Source: Chromatiaceae bacterium
GTDB taxonomy: Bacteria > Pseudomonadota > Gammaproteobacteria > Chromatiales > Chromatiaceae
Assembly (NCBI GenBank): GCA_024235395.1
Contig: JACKMK010000002.1
Location: 992,001-1,056,000, forward strand
Length of the DNA: 64,000 nt
Direction of reading: 5' to 3'
Below the pieces are notes generated by a model, which saw only the letters and a list, made by a program, of their open reading frames with translations, was not told the origin of the DNA and made no database searches. Positions 18,580-26,952 of the stretch are shown here, piece by piece. The position numbers were made by a program, and so were the translations under genes. Each line of letters opens with the position of its first letter. The stretch's first letter is position 1.

Positions 18580-18653
18580 CGGGCGCCAGGTGCGCCTCTG
18601 AACAACCGGCCCCGTCCTGCGGGGTCGCCGTTTCCCGGTCAGGCCTTTTTTCG

Positions 18654-19928
18654 ATGGCAAAGAGCATTCAGGCGATTCGTGGCATGCATGATGTGCTGCC
18701 GGAGCAATCCCCGCTGTGGCAGTTCCTCGAGCGAAGCGTTGCGGATGTGCTGCGCGTCTACGGCTACCGCGAGATTCGCATGCCGATCCTCGAAATGACC
18801 GAGCTGTTCAAGCGTTCGATCGGCGAGGTCACCGATATCGTCGAGAAAGAGATGTATACCTTCGACGATCGCAACGGAGACAGCCTGACGCTGCGTCCCG
18901 AGGGTACCGCCGGCTGCGTTCGCGCAGCGATGGAGCATGGCCTGCTGCACAACCAGACCCAGCGCCTGTGGTACCAGGGTCCGATGTTCCGGCACGAGCG
19001 GCCGCAGAAAGGCCGCTATCGCCAGTTCCACCAGATCGGCGTGGAGACCTTCGGCATGTCGGGCCCGGACATCGACGCGGAATTGATTCTGGTCACCGCA
19101 AGGATCTGGCAGGTGCTCGGCATCCGCGACCTCGAGCTGCAGCTCAATACGCTGGGTACGGCGCAGGAAAGGGCCGCGTACCGCGAGGAGCTGGTGGCGT
19201 ATTTCGGCAACCACGCCGACGTGCTGGATGACGACAGCCGGCGCCGCCTGCATACCAATCCGCTGCGCATCCTGGACAGCAAGAACCCGGACATGCGGGC
19301 GATGCTGGATGCCGCCCCGACCCTGCAGCACCATCTCGGCGAAGAGTCGCTCGCGCATTTCGACTTCATCTGCCGGACGTTGGACCACGCGGGGGTCGCC
19401 TACCGCGTCAATCCACACCTGGTGCGCGGCCTGGATTACTATTCGCGCACTGTTTTCGAATGGGTCACCGATCGCCTGGGGGCACAGGGCACCGTGTGTG
19501 CCGGTGGCCGCTATGACGGACTGGTCGAACAGCTCGGTGGCAAGCCGGTGCCGGCGGTCGGATTCGCAATGGGCCTCGAACGGCTGGTCGCGATCCTCGA
19601 GGAACTGCAGCCCGCTGAGGCCGTGGTCGCCGCGGACCTGTACCTGGTCCTGCTGGGTGACGCCGCGGCGCGTGAAGGCCTGGTGCTCGCCGAGCGCGTA
19701 CGTGATGCGCTGCCCGGGCTCGAGGTGGTCGCCAATTGCGGTGCGGGCAGCATGAAGGCGCAGTTCAAGCGCGCCGATCGCAGCGGGGCGCGTTACGCCC
19801 TGGTACTGGGTGACAGCGAACTGGAACAGGGCAGCGTCGTGCTGAAACCACTGCGGACCGACCAACAGCAGACGTCCGTGGCGCGCGAACGCCTGATGGA
19901 CGTGCTCGGCGAACTGTTCGCCGGGTGA
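18654..19928 (+). CDS. hisS: Histidyl-tRNA synthetase
   Basis: The 424-residue class II synthetase charges tRNA-His. Motif 2 is seen as LWYQGPMFRHERPQKGRYRQF, followed by the histidine-binding motifs LVRGLDYYSRTVFEW and CAGGRYDGLVEQLGG, then GFAMGLERL (motif 3) and a C-terminal anticodon-binding domain. The start MAKSIQAIRGMHDVLPEQ is canonical. A TTTTTT run precedes the ATG without a stem directly abutting it, so read-through from rodZ is plausible. Confidence 0.96.
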   Translation: MAKSIQAIRGMHDVLPEQSPLWQFLERSVADVLRVYGYREIRMPILEMTELFKRSIGEVTDIVEKEMYTFDDRNGDSLTLRPEGTAGCVRAAMEHGLLHNQTQRLWYQGPMFRHERPQKGRYRQFHQIGVETFGMSGPDIDAELILVTARIWQVLGIRDLELQLNTLGTAQERAAYREELVAYFGNHADVLDDDSRRRLHTNPLRILDSKNPDMRAMLDAAPTLQHHLGEESLAHFDFICRTLDHAGVAYRVNPHLVRGLDYYSRTVFEWVTDRLGAQGTVCAGGRYDGLVEQLGGKPVPAVGFAMGLERLVAILEELQPAEAVVAADLYLVLLGDAAAREGLVLAERVRDALPGLEVVANCGAGSMKAQFKRADRSGARYALVLGDSELEQGSVVLKPLRTDQQQTSVARERLMDVLGELFAG

Positions 19929-19962
19929 CGTCCGACCGACAATCTTTGGAGAGAATGCACCG

Positions 19963-20598
19963 ATGAGCACATACCAGACCGAAGAAGAACAGGTCGAAGC
20001 GATCAAGAAATGGTGGAAGGAAAACGGCAAATCGGTGATCGGGGGCGTGGTGCTGGGTTTCGCGGTGATCGGCGGCTGGCAGGGCTGGCAGGGCTGGCAG
20101 CGTAGCCAGGCGGAGGCCGCTTCGACGCTGTTCGACCGCATGCGACTGGCGGTGCAGCAGGATCAGCCCAACAAGGCGATCGAGGATGGCAAACAGCTGA
20201 TCGGCGAGTTCGGTGGCAGTGCCTATGCGAGCTTCGCTGCGCTGGAACTGGCCAAGTTGTCCTATCAGCAAGGGGAAAAGGCGGCGGCGCGCAATCACCT
20301 GCAATGGGTTGCGGATTCCGCGCCCGATCCGACGATCCGTGAACTCGCGCGTCTGCGGCTCGGTCGGCTGTTGCTCGACCTCGCCGATCTGGATGCACTG
20401 CAGGCCCTGCTCGCAACACCGGCCAGCGATGCCTTTGCCGGCGAGTTTGCGGAGTTGCGCGGCGATCTCGCGCTCGCTCGAGGTGACCAGACGGCGGCCC
20501 GCGAGGCCTACCAGGAGGCGTTGGCGAAAGGGGTCGAGGACGCGTCGCTACTGCGGATGAAGCTGGTCGACGTCGGTGGCGAGAACGCCGCGTCCTGA
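19963..20598 (+). CDS. yfgM: YfgM-like periplasmic TPR protein (ancillary SecYEG partner)
   Basis: The 211-residue protein has a short cytosolic head (MSTYQTEEEQVEAIKKWWKE), one membrane anchor (about 25-42, SVIGGVVLGFAVIGGW) and periplasmic TPR-like helices. In E. coli YfgM binds the translocon and the chaperone PpiD. A threefold 9-base tandem repeat (20074-20100) encodes WQG-WQG-WQ at the membrane boundary. It lies between hisS and bamB, its usual place. Confidence 0.88.
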   Translation: MSTYQTEEEQVEAIKKWWKENGKSVIGGVVLGFAVIGGWQGWQGWQRSQAEAASTLFDRMRLAVQQDQPNKAIEDGKQLIGEFGGSAYASFAALELAKLSYQQGEKAAARNHLQWVADSAPDPTIRELARLRLGRLLLDLADLDALQALLATPASDAFAGEFAELRGDLALARGDQTAAREAYQEALAKGVEDASLLRMKLVDVGGENAAS

Positions 20599-20607
20599 GG
20601 AATGACT

Positions 20608-21777
20608 ATGATCCGACGCCTGTTTCTGCTGTTACCGGTGATGCTGTCGGCCGGTTGTGGCACCTTGCTGGATCCCACCGAGTGGCTGGCCAGTGCCGAT
20701 GTGGTCGAGCCCAATGAACTCGTCGATCTGCAGAACGAGATCCAACCGCGGACCTTGTGGACCGCCGACACCGGCGCCGGTACCGACGAGCAGCGCCTGG
20801 CGCTCGAGCCACGCGTCGACGGCGACACCGTGTATGTCGCGGATGGCGAGGGTGAAGTGCGGGCGATCGCCGCGGACACCGGCCGACCACGCTGGAAGGT
20901 CGATCTGGATCTACCGGTTTCGGGCGGTCCCGGGGTCGGAGACAGCCTGGTGCTGGTCGGGACCAGCGACGGCGAGATCATCGCGTTGGGTGCACAGTCC
21001 GGCGACGAACGCTGGCGGTCGCGCGTCTCCAGCGAGGTGTTGTCGGTGCCCGCAGCCGCGCAGGGTGTCGTCGTGGTGCACACGATCGACGGCAAGGTGT
21101 TCGGACTGGAGGCGGCGACGGGCGCCGAGCGCTGGCGCTACGAGCGGGAGGTCCCGGTGCTGACACTGCGCGGCACGGGATCGCCGGTGCTGTCCGGGGG
21201 CATCGCCTACGTCGGCATGTCCGGCGGCAAACTGGTGGCGCTGCGCATCGACAACGGCAGTCTGATCTGGGAGCTGGACGTCACCGTTCCGGGCGGACGG
21301 TCCGAGTTGGAACGCCTGGCGGATATCGACGGCGATCCGCTGGTGTTCGGCGGCGGCATCTTCGTCGCGACCTATCAGGGCGATGTCGCGGCGATCGAGC
21401 AGCGCTCGGGGCGAGTGGCGTGGCGCCGCAAGGTGTCCACCTACAGTCGCATGGCAGTCGACCTGAAGGGGCTGTTCGTGAGCGACGCCGAGGGCGTCGT
21501 CTGGGGCCTCGACGTGCGGTCCGGCAATGCGCGCTGGAGCCAGGATGCGCTCAAGAACCGTCGCCTGTCGAATGTCGCTTTGGTCGGTGATCTGGTCGTC
21601 GTCGGCGATTTCGAGGGCTATCTCCACTGGCTGGATCGTGACGATGGACGCATGCTGGCACGGACGCGTGTCGGCAGCGATCCGATCACCACCGGGATGG
21701 TGGTCGTCGACGGCGTACTTTACGTTCAGGGCGATGGCGGTGAACTGGCCGCGATCCAGCCGCCCGGCGAGCTCTGA
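20608..21777 (+). CDS. bamB: Outer membrane assembly lipoprotein BamB
   Basis: The 389-residue lipoprotein is a component of the BAM complex that folds outer-membrane proteins. The signal peptide ends in LSAGC (lipidated C17), and the rest is an eight-bladed beta-propeller with repeats of the type VYVADGEGEVRAIAADTGRPRW. Of two nearby ATGs (20602 and 20608), the second is preferred because GAGG at 20597-20600 is seven bases away from it but only one base from the first. der starts nine bases after the stop. Confidence 0.93.
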   Translation: MIRRLFLLLPVMLSAGCGTLLDPTEWLASADVVEPNELVDLQNEIQPRTLWTADTGAGTDEQRLALEPRVDGDTVYVADGEGEVRAIAADTGRPRWKVDLDLPVSGGPGVGDSLVLVGTSDGEIIALGAQSGDERWRSRVSSEVLSVPAAAQGVVVVHTIDGKVFGLEAATGAERWRYEREVPVLTLRGTGSPVLSGGIAYVGMSGGKLVALRIDNGSLIWELDVTVPGGRSELERLADIDGDPLVFGGGIFVATYQGDVAAIEQRSGRVAWRRKVSTYSRMAVDLKGLFVSDAEGVVWGLDVRSGNARWSQDALKNRRLSNVALVGDLVVVGDFEGYLHWLDRDDGRMLARTRVGSDPITTGMVVVDGVLYVQGDGGELAAIQPPGEL

Positions 21778-21785
21778 CACCGCAG

Positions 21786-23177
21786 ATGTTGCCGGTCATC
21801 GCCCTGGTTGGGCGGCCCAATGTCGGCAAGTCGACGCTGTTCAACCGTCTGACGCGCACGCGTGACGCGCTGGTCGCCGACCAGCCTGGCCTCACCCGCG
21901 ACCGCAAGTACGGGGTCGGGCGGCTCGGTTCTCAACCCTATCTCGTGGTCGATACCGGTGGCATCAGCGATTCTCTGCAGGGTGTGGATGCGCTGATGGA
22001 GCAACAGGTCCAGCGCGCGATCGGCGAGGCCGACCTGGTGTTGCTGATGGTCGACGGGCGGGAAGGCCTGAATGCCGGCGACGAGGCGATCGCCGCCAGC
22101 CTGCGGCGCACCGGTAAGCCGATCGTCCTGGTGGTGAACAAGACCGAGAACCTTGATTTCGGCCGCTGGTCGGGTGACTTCCACGCTTTGGGGCTGGGCG
22201 AACCGGTACCGATCGCCGCGGCCCACGGGCGCGGTGTGCACAACCTGATCAACGGGGCGCTGGCGCAGTTGCCGCAGACGGAGGAGGTGGCCGATGAACG
22301 TGAACCGGGAGTACAGATCGCGGTGGTCGGGCGGCCCAATGTCGGCAAGTCCACGCTGATCAACCGCCTGCTCGGCGAAGAGCGCGTGATCGCGTTCGAC
22401 CAGCCGGGTACCACCCGCGACAGCATCCATATCCCGTTCGAGGTCGACGGCAGACCCTACACCCTGATCGATACCGCAGGCGTGCGGCGGCGGGCGAGGA
22501 TCAGCGAGGCCATCGAGAAGTTCAGCGTGATCAAGACACTGCAGGCGATCGAACAGGCCAATGTGGTGATGTTGGTGCTCGACGCCCAGCAGGGCATCTC
22601 CGACCAGGATGCCGGGCTCGCCGGTCACGTCGTCGACAGCGGCCGCGCCCTGGTCGTGGTGATCAACAAATGGGACGGGTTGAGCACCGACCAGCGGGAT
22701 CGTGTCAAGAGCGAAATGCAACGCCGCCTTCCGTTCCTCGATTTCGCCGATTGGCGCTTCGTCTCGGCGCTGCACGGCAGCGGGGTAGGCCACCTGATCG
22801 CGGCCGCCGACGCGGCCTACGCGGCGGCGACTGTCGATCTCAAGACACCGGAACTGACCCGGATTCTCGAACTGGCGGTCGCCGAGCACCCGCCGCCGCT
22901 GGTGCACGGGCGCCGGATCAAGCTGCGATATGCACACCAGGGCGGTCGCAACCCGCCGATCGTCGTGGTCCACGGCAATCAGACCGGTGAGGTGCCGGCG
23001 AGTTACCAGCGCTACCTGATGAATCGGTTTCGCGCGGTCCTCGGGCTGCGCGGCACGCCGCTGCGCATCGAGTTCAAAGGCGGAGACAATCCCTACGCCG
23101 GGCGGCGCAACCCCCTGTCCGACCGGCAGCGCAAGAAGCGCGGTCGAATGATGCGCTTCGTGCACAAGAAGAAATGA
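21786..23177 (+). CDS. der: Ribosome assembly GTPase Der (EngA)
   Basis: The 463-residue protein has two tandem GTPase domains and a C-terminal KH-like domain. P-loops GRPNVGKSTL occur near residues 8 and 181; DTGG/DTAG, NKTE and NKWD complete the G motifs. The basic tail (RQRKKRGRMMRFVHKKK) should contact rRNA. Der acts in 50S subunit maturation. It ends six bases before the convergent xseA. Confidence 0.96.
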   Translation: MLPVIALVGRPNVGKSTLFNRLTRTRDALVADQPGLTRDRKYGVGRLGSQPYLVVDTGGISDSLQGVDALMEQQVQRAIGEADLVLLMVDGREGLNAGDEAIAASLRRTGKPIVLVVNKTENLDFGRWSGDFHALGLGEPVPIAAAHGRGVHNLINGALAQLPQTEEVADEREPGVQIAVVGRPNVGKSTLINRLLGEERVIAFDQPGTTRDSIHIPFEVDGRPYTLIDTAGVRRRARISEAIEKFSVIKTLQAIEQANVVMLVLDAQQGISDQDAGLAGHVVDSGRALVVVINKWDGLSTDQRDRVKSEMQRRLPFLDFADWRFVSALHGSGVGHLIAAADAAYAAATVDLKTPELTRILELAVAEHPPPLVHGRRIKLRYAHQGGRNPPIVVVHGNQTGEVPASYQRYLMNRFRAVLGLRGTPLRIEFKGGDNPYAGRRNPLSDRQRKKRGRMMRFVHKKK

Positions 23178-23183
23178 TGGCGT

Positions 23184-24542
23184 TCAGTCGCTGGGTCGGC
23201 TGCGTACGACCTCGAGCGCAAGACTCCCGTCCACCAACAGCGCCTCCAGCGCGTCGCCGGTCCTGACCTGCGCGACACTGGAAACCACCGCGCCGGTTTC
23301 CGGCTGCCGCAAAACCGCGTATCCACGCTGCATCGTCGCCAGCGGACTTACCGCATGCAGTTGCCGGCCGAGGCTCTGCAGGCGTTGGCGATGTTCGCGC
23401 AGGCGCCGGTGCATGACCTGCTCGAGACGCGCCGGCAGACGCGCATATCGTTCGCGCAGCGTGCCGACACGGTGAGCCGGATGGTGGCGCTGCAGACGCG
23501 CAAAGACGGTTTCGAGGCGTGCGCTACGCCGGGCCAGGCCGTTGCGCATGGATCGCAACAGGCGCAGGTCGATGCTGTCCAGTTGTTGCTGCTGTTGGCG
23601 CAGCCGGCCGCCGGGAGAGGCGCTGCGCAGCCGCTTGCCCAGCGAGCGCAGTTGCGTGGCGTCATGCTGCAGGCGCCGCCGCAGCGCGTTGCCGAGACGG
23701 CTTGACTGCGCGACCAGTGTCCGCTGCAGCGCATCGGAATCGGGACTGATCAGTTCCGCGGCCGCAGAGGGCGTCGGCGCTCGCCGATCGGCAACGAAAT
23801 CGGCGATCGTGAAGTCGATCTCGTGACCGACCGCGCTGACCACCGGGATCGGTGATGCGGCAATCGTCCGCGCCAGCGTCTCGTCGTTGAATGCCAGCAG
23901 GTCCTCGGGCGACCCGCCACCGCGCGTGAGCAGCAGCACGTCGCAGTCGGCCCGACGGATCGCGAGATCGAGTGCCGAGACCAGCTCCGCGGCGGCGCCA
24001 CGCCCCTGGACCTGTGCCGGGAATACCGTGACCGCAAGGTAGGGCGCGCGGCGGCGCAGCACCTTCAGGACGTCGCGCAGTGCCGCACCGGACGGCGAAG
24101 TGATGACGCCGATGCGTCGCGGAAATACCGGCAGGCGCCGTTTGCGGGCGGCATCGAACAATCCCTCGGCCTGCAGTTTCTGCTTCAGCGCCTCGAATGC
24201 CTGCTGCGCGGCGCCGGCGCCGGCCGGTTCGAGGTGTTCGACGACCAACTGGAAGTCGCCACGCGGCTCATATAGACCGACCCGCACACGGGCCACGACC
24301 TGGTCGCCGTCGGCAGGCTGAAAGCGCAACAGCTGCCGCTTGGGTCGAAACATCGCGCAGCGCACCTGGGCGTGGGCGTCTTTGAGGTTGAAGTACAGGT
24401 GTCCCGAACGTGGCGTCGCAAGGCCGGACAGCTCGCCTTCGACCCACAGCAGCGGAAAGCTGGAATCGAGTACGGCCCGCACCTCGCTGTTCAGGCGACT
24501 GACGCTGTAGACCTCACGGCGATCCTGGTCACGTGCGTTCAT
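23184..24542 (-). CDS. xseA: Exodeoxyribonuclease VII large subunit
   Basis: The 452-residue catalytic subunit of exonuclease VII degrades single-stranded DNA from both ends. The N-terminal OB-fold covers about 1-110 (VYSVSRLNSEVRAVLD), the catalytic core includes IGVITSPSGAALRDVL, LLTRGGGSPEDLLAFNDE and VGHEIDFTIADFVADRRAPT, and a long helical arm fills the C-terminal half. ATG 24542 (MNARDQDRREVYSVS) is preferred over upstream codons. The small subunit xseB is not in the window. Confidence 0.95.
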   Translation of the reverse strand: MNARDQDRREVYSVSRLNSEVRAVLDSSFPLLWVEGELSGLATPRSGHLYFNLKDAHAQVRCAMFRPKRQLLRFQPADGDQVVARVRVGLYEPRGDFQLVVEHLEPAGAGAAQQAFEALKQKLQAEGLFDAARKRRLPVFPRRIGVITSPSGAALRDVLKVLRRRAPYLAVTVFPAQVQGRGAAAELVSALDLAIRRADCDVLLLTRGGGSPEDLLAFNDETLARTIAASPIPVVSAVGHEIDFTIADFVADRRAPTPSAAAELISPDSDALQRTLVAQSSRLGNALRRRLQHDATQLRSLGKRLRSASPGGRLRQQQQQLDSIDLRLLRSMRNGLARRSARLETVFARLQRHHPAHRVGTLRERYARLPARLEQVMHRRLREHRQRLQSLGRQLHAVSPLATMQRGYAVLRQPETGAVVSSVAQVRTGDALEALLVDGSLALEVVRSRPSD

Positions 24543-24634
24543 GTGACACGGTTCCGCGGTATCGTGTCGGCGGCGCAGGTAGCGCATACCGCGATGTGCG
24601 GTGGGAGAGCCGCGCACCGTTGTGCATCCGGCCG

Positions 24635-24660
24635 AAGAAAAAGCCGGGCAATGCCCGGCT
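24635..24660 (-). terminator. Intrinsic terminator after the lipoprotein gene
   Basis: Read on the minus strand, AGCCGGGC-ATT-GCCCGGCT is a perfect 8-pair stem directly followed by TTTTTCTTC. It lies 36 bases beyond the stop of the lipoprotein gene and upstream of xseA, separating the two minus-strand transcripts. Confidence 0.88.
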
Positions 24661-24695
24661 CCTGGTCTGCGCCCGACGAAGGAGCGCCGAGCGAA

Positions 24696-25073
24696 TCACT
24701 TGTACAGGTAATCGGGATTACCCTTGTTGACCTGGGTGGCGGCCTGCTGCTGGCCGAGCCGACCCTGTGCAGCGGCCTTGTCGGCGAGGCTCTTGGCCTT
24801 GCCGTAGTCGCCTGCCGCGGCGGCCTCTTCGGCCGACTTGATGATCTTGCCGGTATCGCGCCATTCGCCGCCCACTTTCGCGGCCTTGGCCTGTTCGGCC
24901 TTGGCGTCGGCGAGCGCGGCCTTGTAGGCGTCCGCCGCCGAACCGGTGGCCGGCATGGCCGCTTTCATTTCAGTGGCTTCCGCGCTCGCGGTGTCCATCT
25001 TCTCTTTTTTCGCGCAGCCGCCGAACGTGAACGCGACCGATGCCAATACGGCGATGAAAAGGGTTCGTTTCAT
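24696..25073 (-). CDS. Small lipoprotein resembling SoxXA-binding protein (SoxK)
   Basis: The 125-residue protein has a signal peptide with a lipobox-like FGGC (lipidated C20) and an alanine/lysine-rich helical mature part. The segment VGGEWRDTGKIIKSAEEAAA followed by GDYGKAKSLADKAAAQGRLG resembles small SoxXA-binding proteins of sulfur oxidizers, which stimulate the SoxXA cytochrome in thiosulfate oxidation. I recall this similarity from memory; it is not verified. No sox genes adjoin it. An alternative is a generic Ala-rich envelope lipoprotein. GGAGATGGAG precedes the ATG, and a clear terminator follows. Confidence 0.6.
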   Translation of the reverse strand: MKRTLFIAVLASVAFTFGGCAKKEKMDTASAEATEMKAAMPATGSAADAYKAALADAKAEQAKAAKVGGEWRDTGKIIKSAEEAAAAGDYGKAKSLADKAAAQGRLGQQQAATQVNKGNPDYLYK

Positions 25074-25248
25074 CTGACTCCATCTCCTGAAGGGTTTCGT
25101 ATTTATGCTGTCGTGTGCCCCAATCCATCTGCCGCACCGGCGGTCATGCACCGCCGCAGCGCTTCGGAGTCCCTGCCAAGGGCGTTGTTTTTCTACGCCA
25201 AATCTGCCGGTTGTGACGATCCAGCGACGTGTCAGCGAGACTAGCCAG

Positions 25249-25277
25249 TTTACCGGCATTTCGTCAAATCCTATAAT
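25249..25277 (+). promoter_or_regulatory. guaB promoter
   Basis: A perfect -10 TATAAT (25272-25277) is preceded at 17 bases by TTTACC (25249-25254). Transcription would start about 30 bases before the guaB ATG. It lies in the 241-base divergent region between guaB and the lipoprotein gene. Confidence 0.7.
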
Positions 25278-25314
25278 CCCCCGCTTGTTTTCACCCGCCA
25301 GATTGGAATCCCCT

Positions 25315-26784
25315 ATGCGCCTTGCCCAAGACCATGAAGCTCTGACTTTCGACGACGTGCTGTTGGTGCCGGCCCGTTCCGAGGTCGTGCCGAAAGATGT
25401 CACCTTGGCAAGCAAGCTCACCCGCGACATCGCACTGAACATCCCGCTGGTTTCGGCGGCGATGGATACGGTGACGGAGGCGCGTCTGGCGATCGCGATG
25501 GCGCTCGCCGGCGGCATCGGCATGGTGCACAAGAACATGACGGCGGCCGAGCAGGCGGCGCAGGTGCGCATGGTCAAGCGTTACGAGAGCGGGGTGATTC
25601 ACGACCCGATCACCGTGTCGCCGCACACCAGCATCGGTGAGGTCCTGGCGCTGACCCGTTCCAACCATATCTCGGGCGTCCCGGTGGTCGACGGCAGTGA
25701 ACTGGTCGGAATCGTCACCGGCCGCGACCTTCGATTCGAGACCCGCCTGGACGAAAAGGTGAGCTCGATCATGACGCCGAAAGAGCGTCTGGTGACGGTG
25801 CGCGAAGGCGCGAGTCGCGACGAAGTGGTCGCGAAACTGCACCAGCACCGTATCGAGAAGGTGCTGGTGGTCAACGACCAGTTCGAGTTGCGCGGCCTGA
25901 TCACCGTGAAGGACATTCAGAAGGCGACCGACTTCCCGGATGCCTGTCGAGACTCGCAGGAACGCCTGCGGGTCGGTGCTGCGGTCGGCGTCGGCGCCGG
26001 CACCGAAGAGCGGGTCGAGTTGCTGGTCGAGGCCGGGGTCGACGTAATCACGGTCGACACCGCGCACGGTCATTCGCTCGGCGTCCTGAATCGTGTCGCC
26101 TGGATAAAGAAGCATTTCGCGCAGGTGCAGGTGATTGGCGGCAACATCGCCACCGGCGATGCCGGTCTTGCACTGGTCGATGCCGGCGCGGACGCGGTGA
26201 AGGTTGGGATAGGGCCGGGATCGATCTGCACCACGCGCATTGTCGCGGGGGTAGGCGTGCCACAGGTCACCGCGGTGGACAACGTCGTGTCCGCGTTGGA
26301 AGGCACCGGTGTGCCGGTGATCGCCGACGGGGGGCTGCGCTATTCGGGCGATATCGCGAAGGTCATCGCCGCCGGCGCGCACTCGGTGATGATCGGCGGG
26401 CTCTTTGCCGGCACTGACGAGTCGCCTGGCGAGGTCGAGATCTACCAGGGCCGCTCGTACAAGTCGTACCGTGGTATGGGATCGCTGGGCGCGATGGCCG
26501 GTCAGCAGGGATCCAGCGACCGGTATTTCCAGGAGGACACCAAGCAGGACAAGCTGGTGCCCGAGGGTATCGAGGGCCGGGTGCCGTACAAGGGCCCCTT
26601 GGTCAACGTCATCACCCAGCTGATCGGCGGGCTCCGTTCCAGCATGGGATATACGGGCTGTGCGACGCTCGACGAGATGCGTACCAAACCCCTGTTCGTG
26701 CGGGTGACCAACGCCGGAATGCGCGAATCGCACGTGCACGACGTTCAGGTCACCAAGGAAGCGCCCAACTATCGTCGCGACTGA
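25315..26784 (+). CDS. guaB: IMP dehydrogenase
   Basis: The 489-residue enzyme oxidises IMP to XMP with NAD, the committed step of GMP synthesis. The TIM-barrel is interrupted by two CBS domains (about 95-205, e.g. ISGVPVVDGSELVGIVTGRD). The catalytic loop GPGSICTTRIVAGVGVPQ carries C305, the E. coli position. ATG 25315 (MRLAQDHEALTFDDVLL) matches the family. guaA follows after 168 bases, as in the usual guaBA operon. Confidence 0.97.
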   Translation: MRLAQDHEALTFDDVLLVPARSEVVPKDVTLASKLTRDIALNIPLVSAAMDTVTEARLAIAMALAGGIGMVHKNMTAAEQAAQVRMVKRYESGVIHDPITVSPHTSIGEVLALTRSNHISGVPVVDGSELVGIVTGRDLRFETRLDEKVSSIMTPKERLVTVREGASRDEVVAKLHQHRIEKVLVVNDQFELRGLITVKDIQKATDFPDACRDSQERLRVGAAVGVGAGTEERVELLVEAGVDVITVDTAHGHSLGVLNRVAWIKKHFAQVQVIGGNIATGDAGLALVDAGADAVKVGIGPGSICTTRIVAGVGVPQVTAVDNVVSALEGTGVPVIADGGLRYSGDIAKVIAAGAHSVMIGGLFAGTDESPGEVEIYQGRSYKSYRGMGSLGAMAGQQGSSDRYFQEDTKQDKLVPEGIEGRVPYKGPLVNVITQLIGGLRSSMGYTGCATLDEMRTKPLFVRVTNAGMRESHVHDVQVTKEAPNYRRD

Positions 26785-26874
26785 TCGAACCACGACCGCG
26801 AACGGCGTGCAGGACCAGCCGCCGCCAGGCATGACGGGACCCACCAGACCCGTTTCGCAAACCGCAAACCCGAT

Positions 26875-26924
26875 GGTTGCACGCCTTGCATCGAAACAGG
26901 CGCAACCTCAGGGTTTTGCCCTGA
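26875..26924 (+). promoter_or_regulatory. Tandem hairpins in the guaB-guaA gap
   Basis: GGTTGC-ac-GCCT (26875-26886) pairs with AGGC-GCAACC (26898-26907), giving ten pairs with a two-base bulge. TCAGGG (26908-26913) with CCCTGA (26919-26924) follows immediately. No T tract comes after, and guaA starts 28 bases later. Possible intercistronic processing or attenuation element; function not known. Confidence 0.4.
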
Positions 26925-26952
26925 CCAGCTTCATTTCTCGGAAACCGGATCC

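Noticed and set aside
20074..20100. Three tandem copies of GGCTGGCAG that could suggest a CRISPR or minisatellite
   Set aside because: Units are directly adjacent without spacers and keep the yfgM frame (WQG repeats). It is noted as a coding tandem repeat only.
18639..20141. Long minus-strand open frame opposite hisS
   Set aside because: Antisense to a complete hisS; no family features.
21726..23165. Long minus-strand open frame opposite der
   Set aside because: Mirror of the der coding frame only.
25291..26844. Long minus-strand open frame opposite guaB
   Set aside because: Antisense to a complete guaB; no domains seen.
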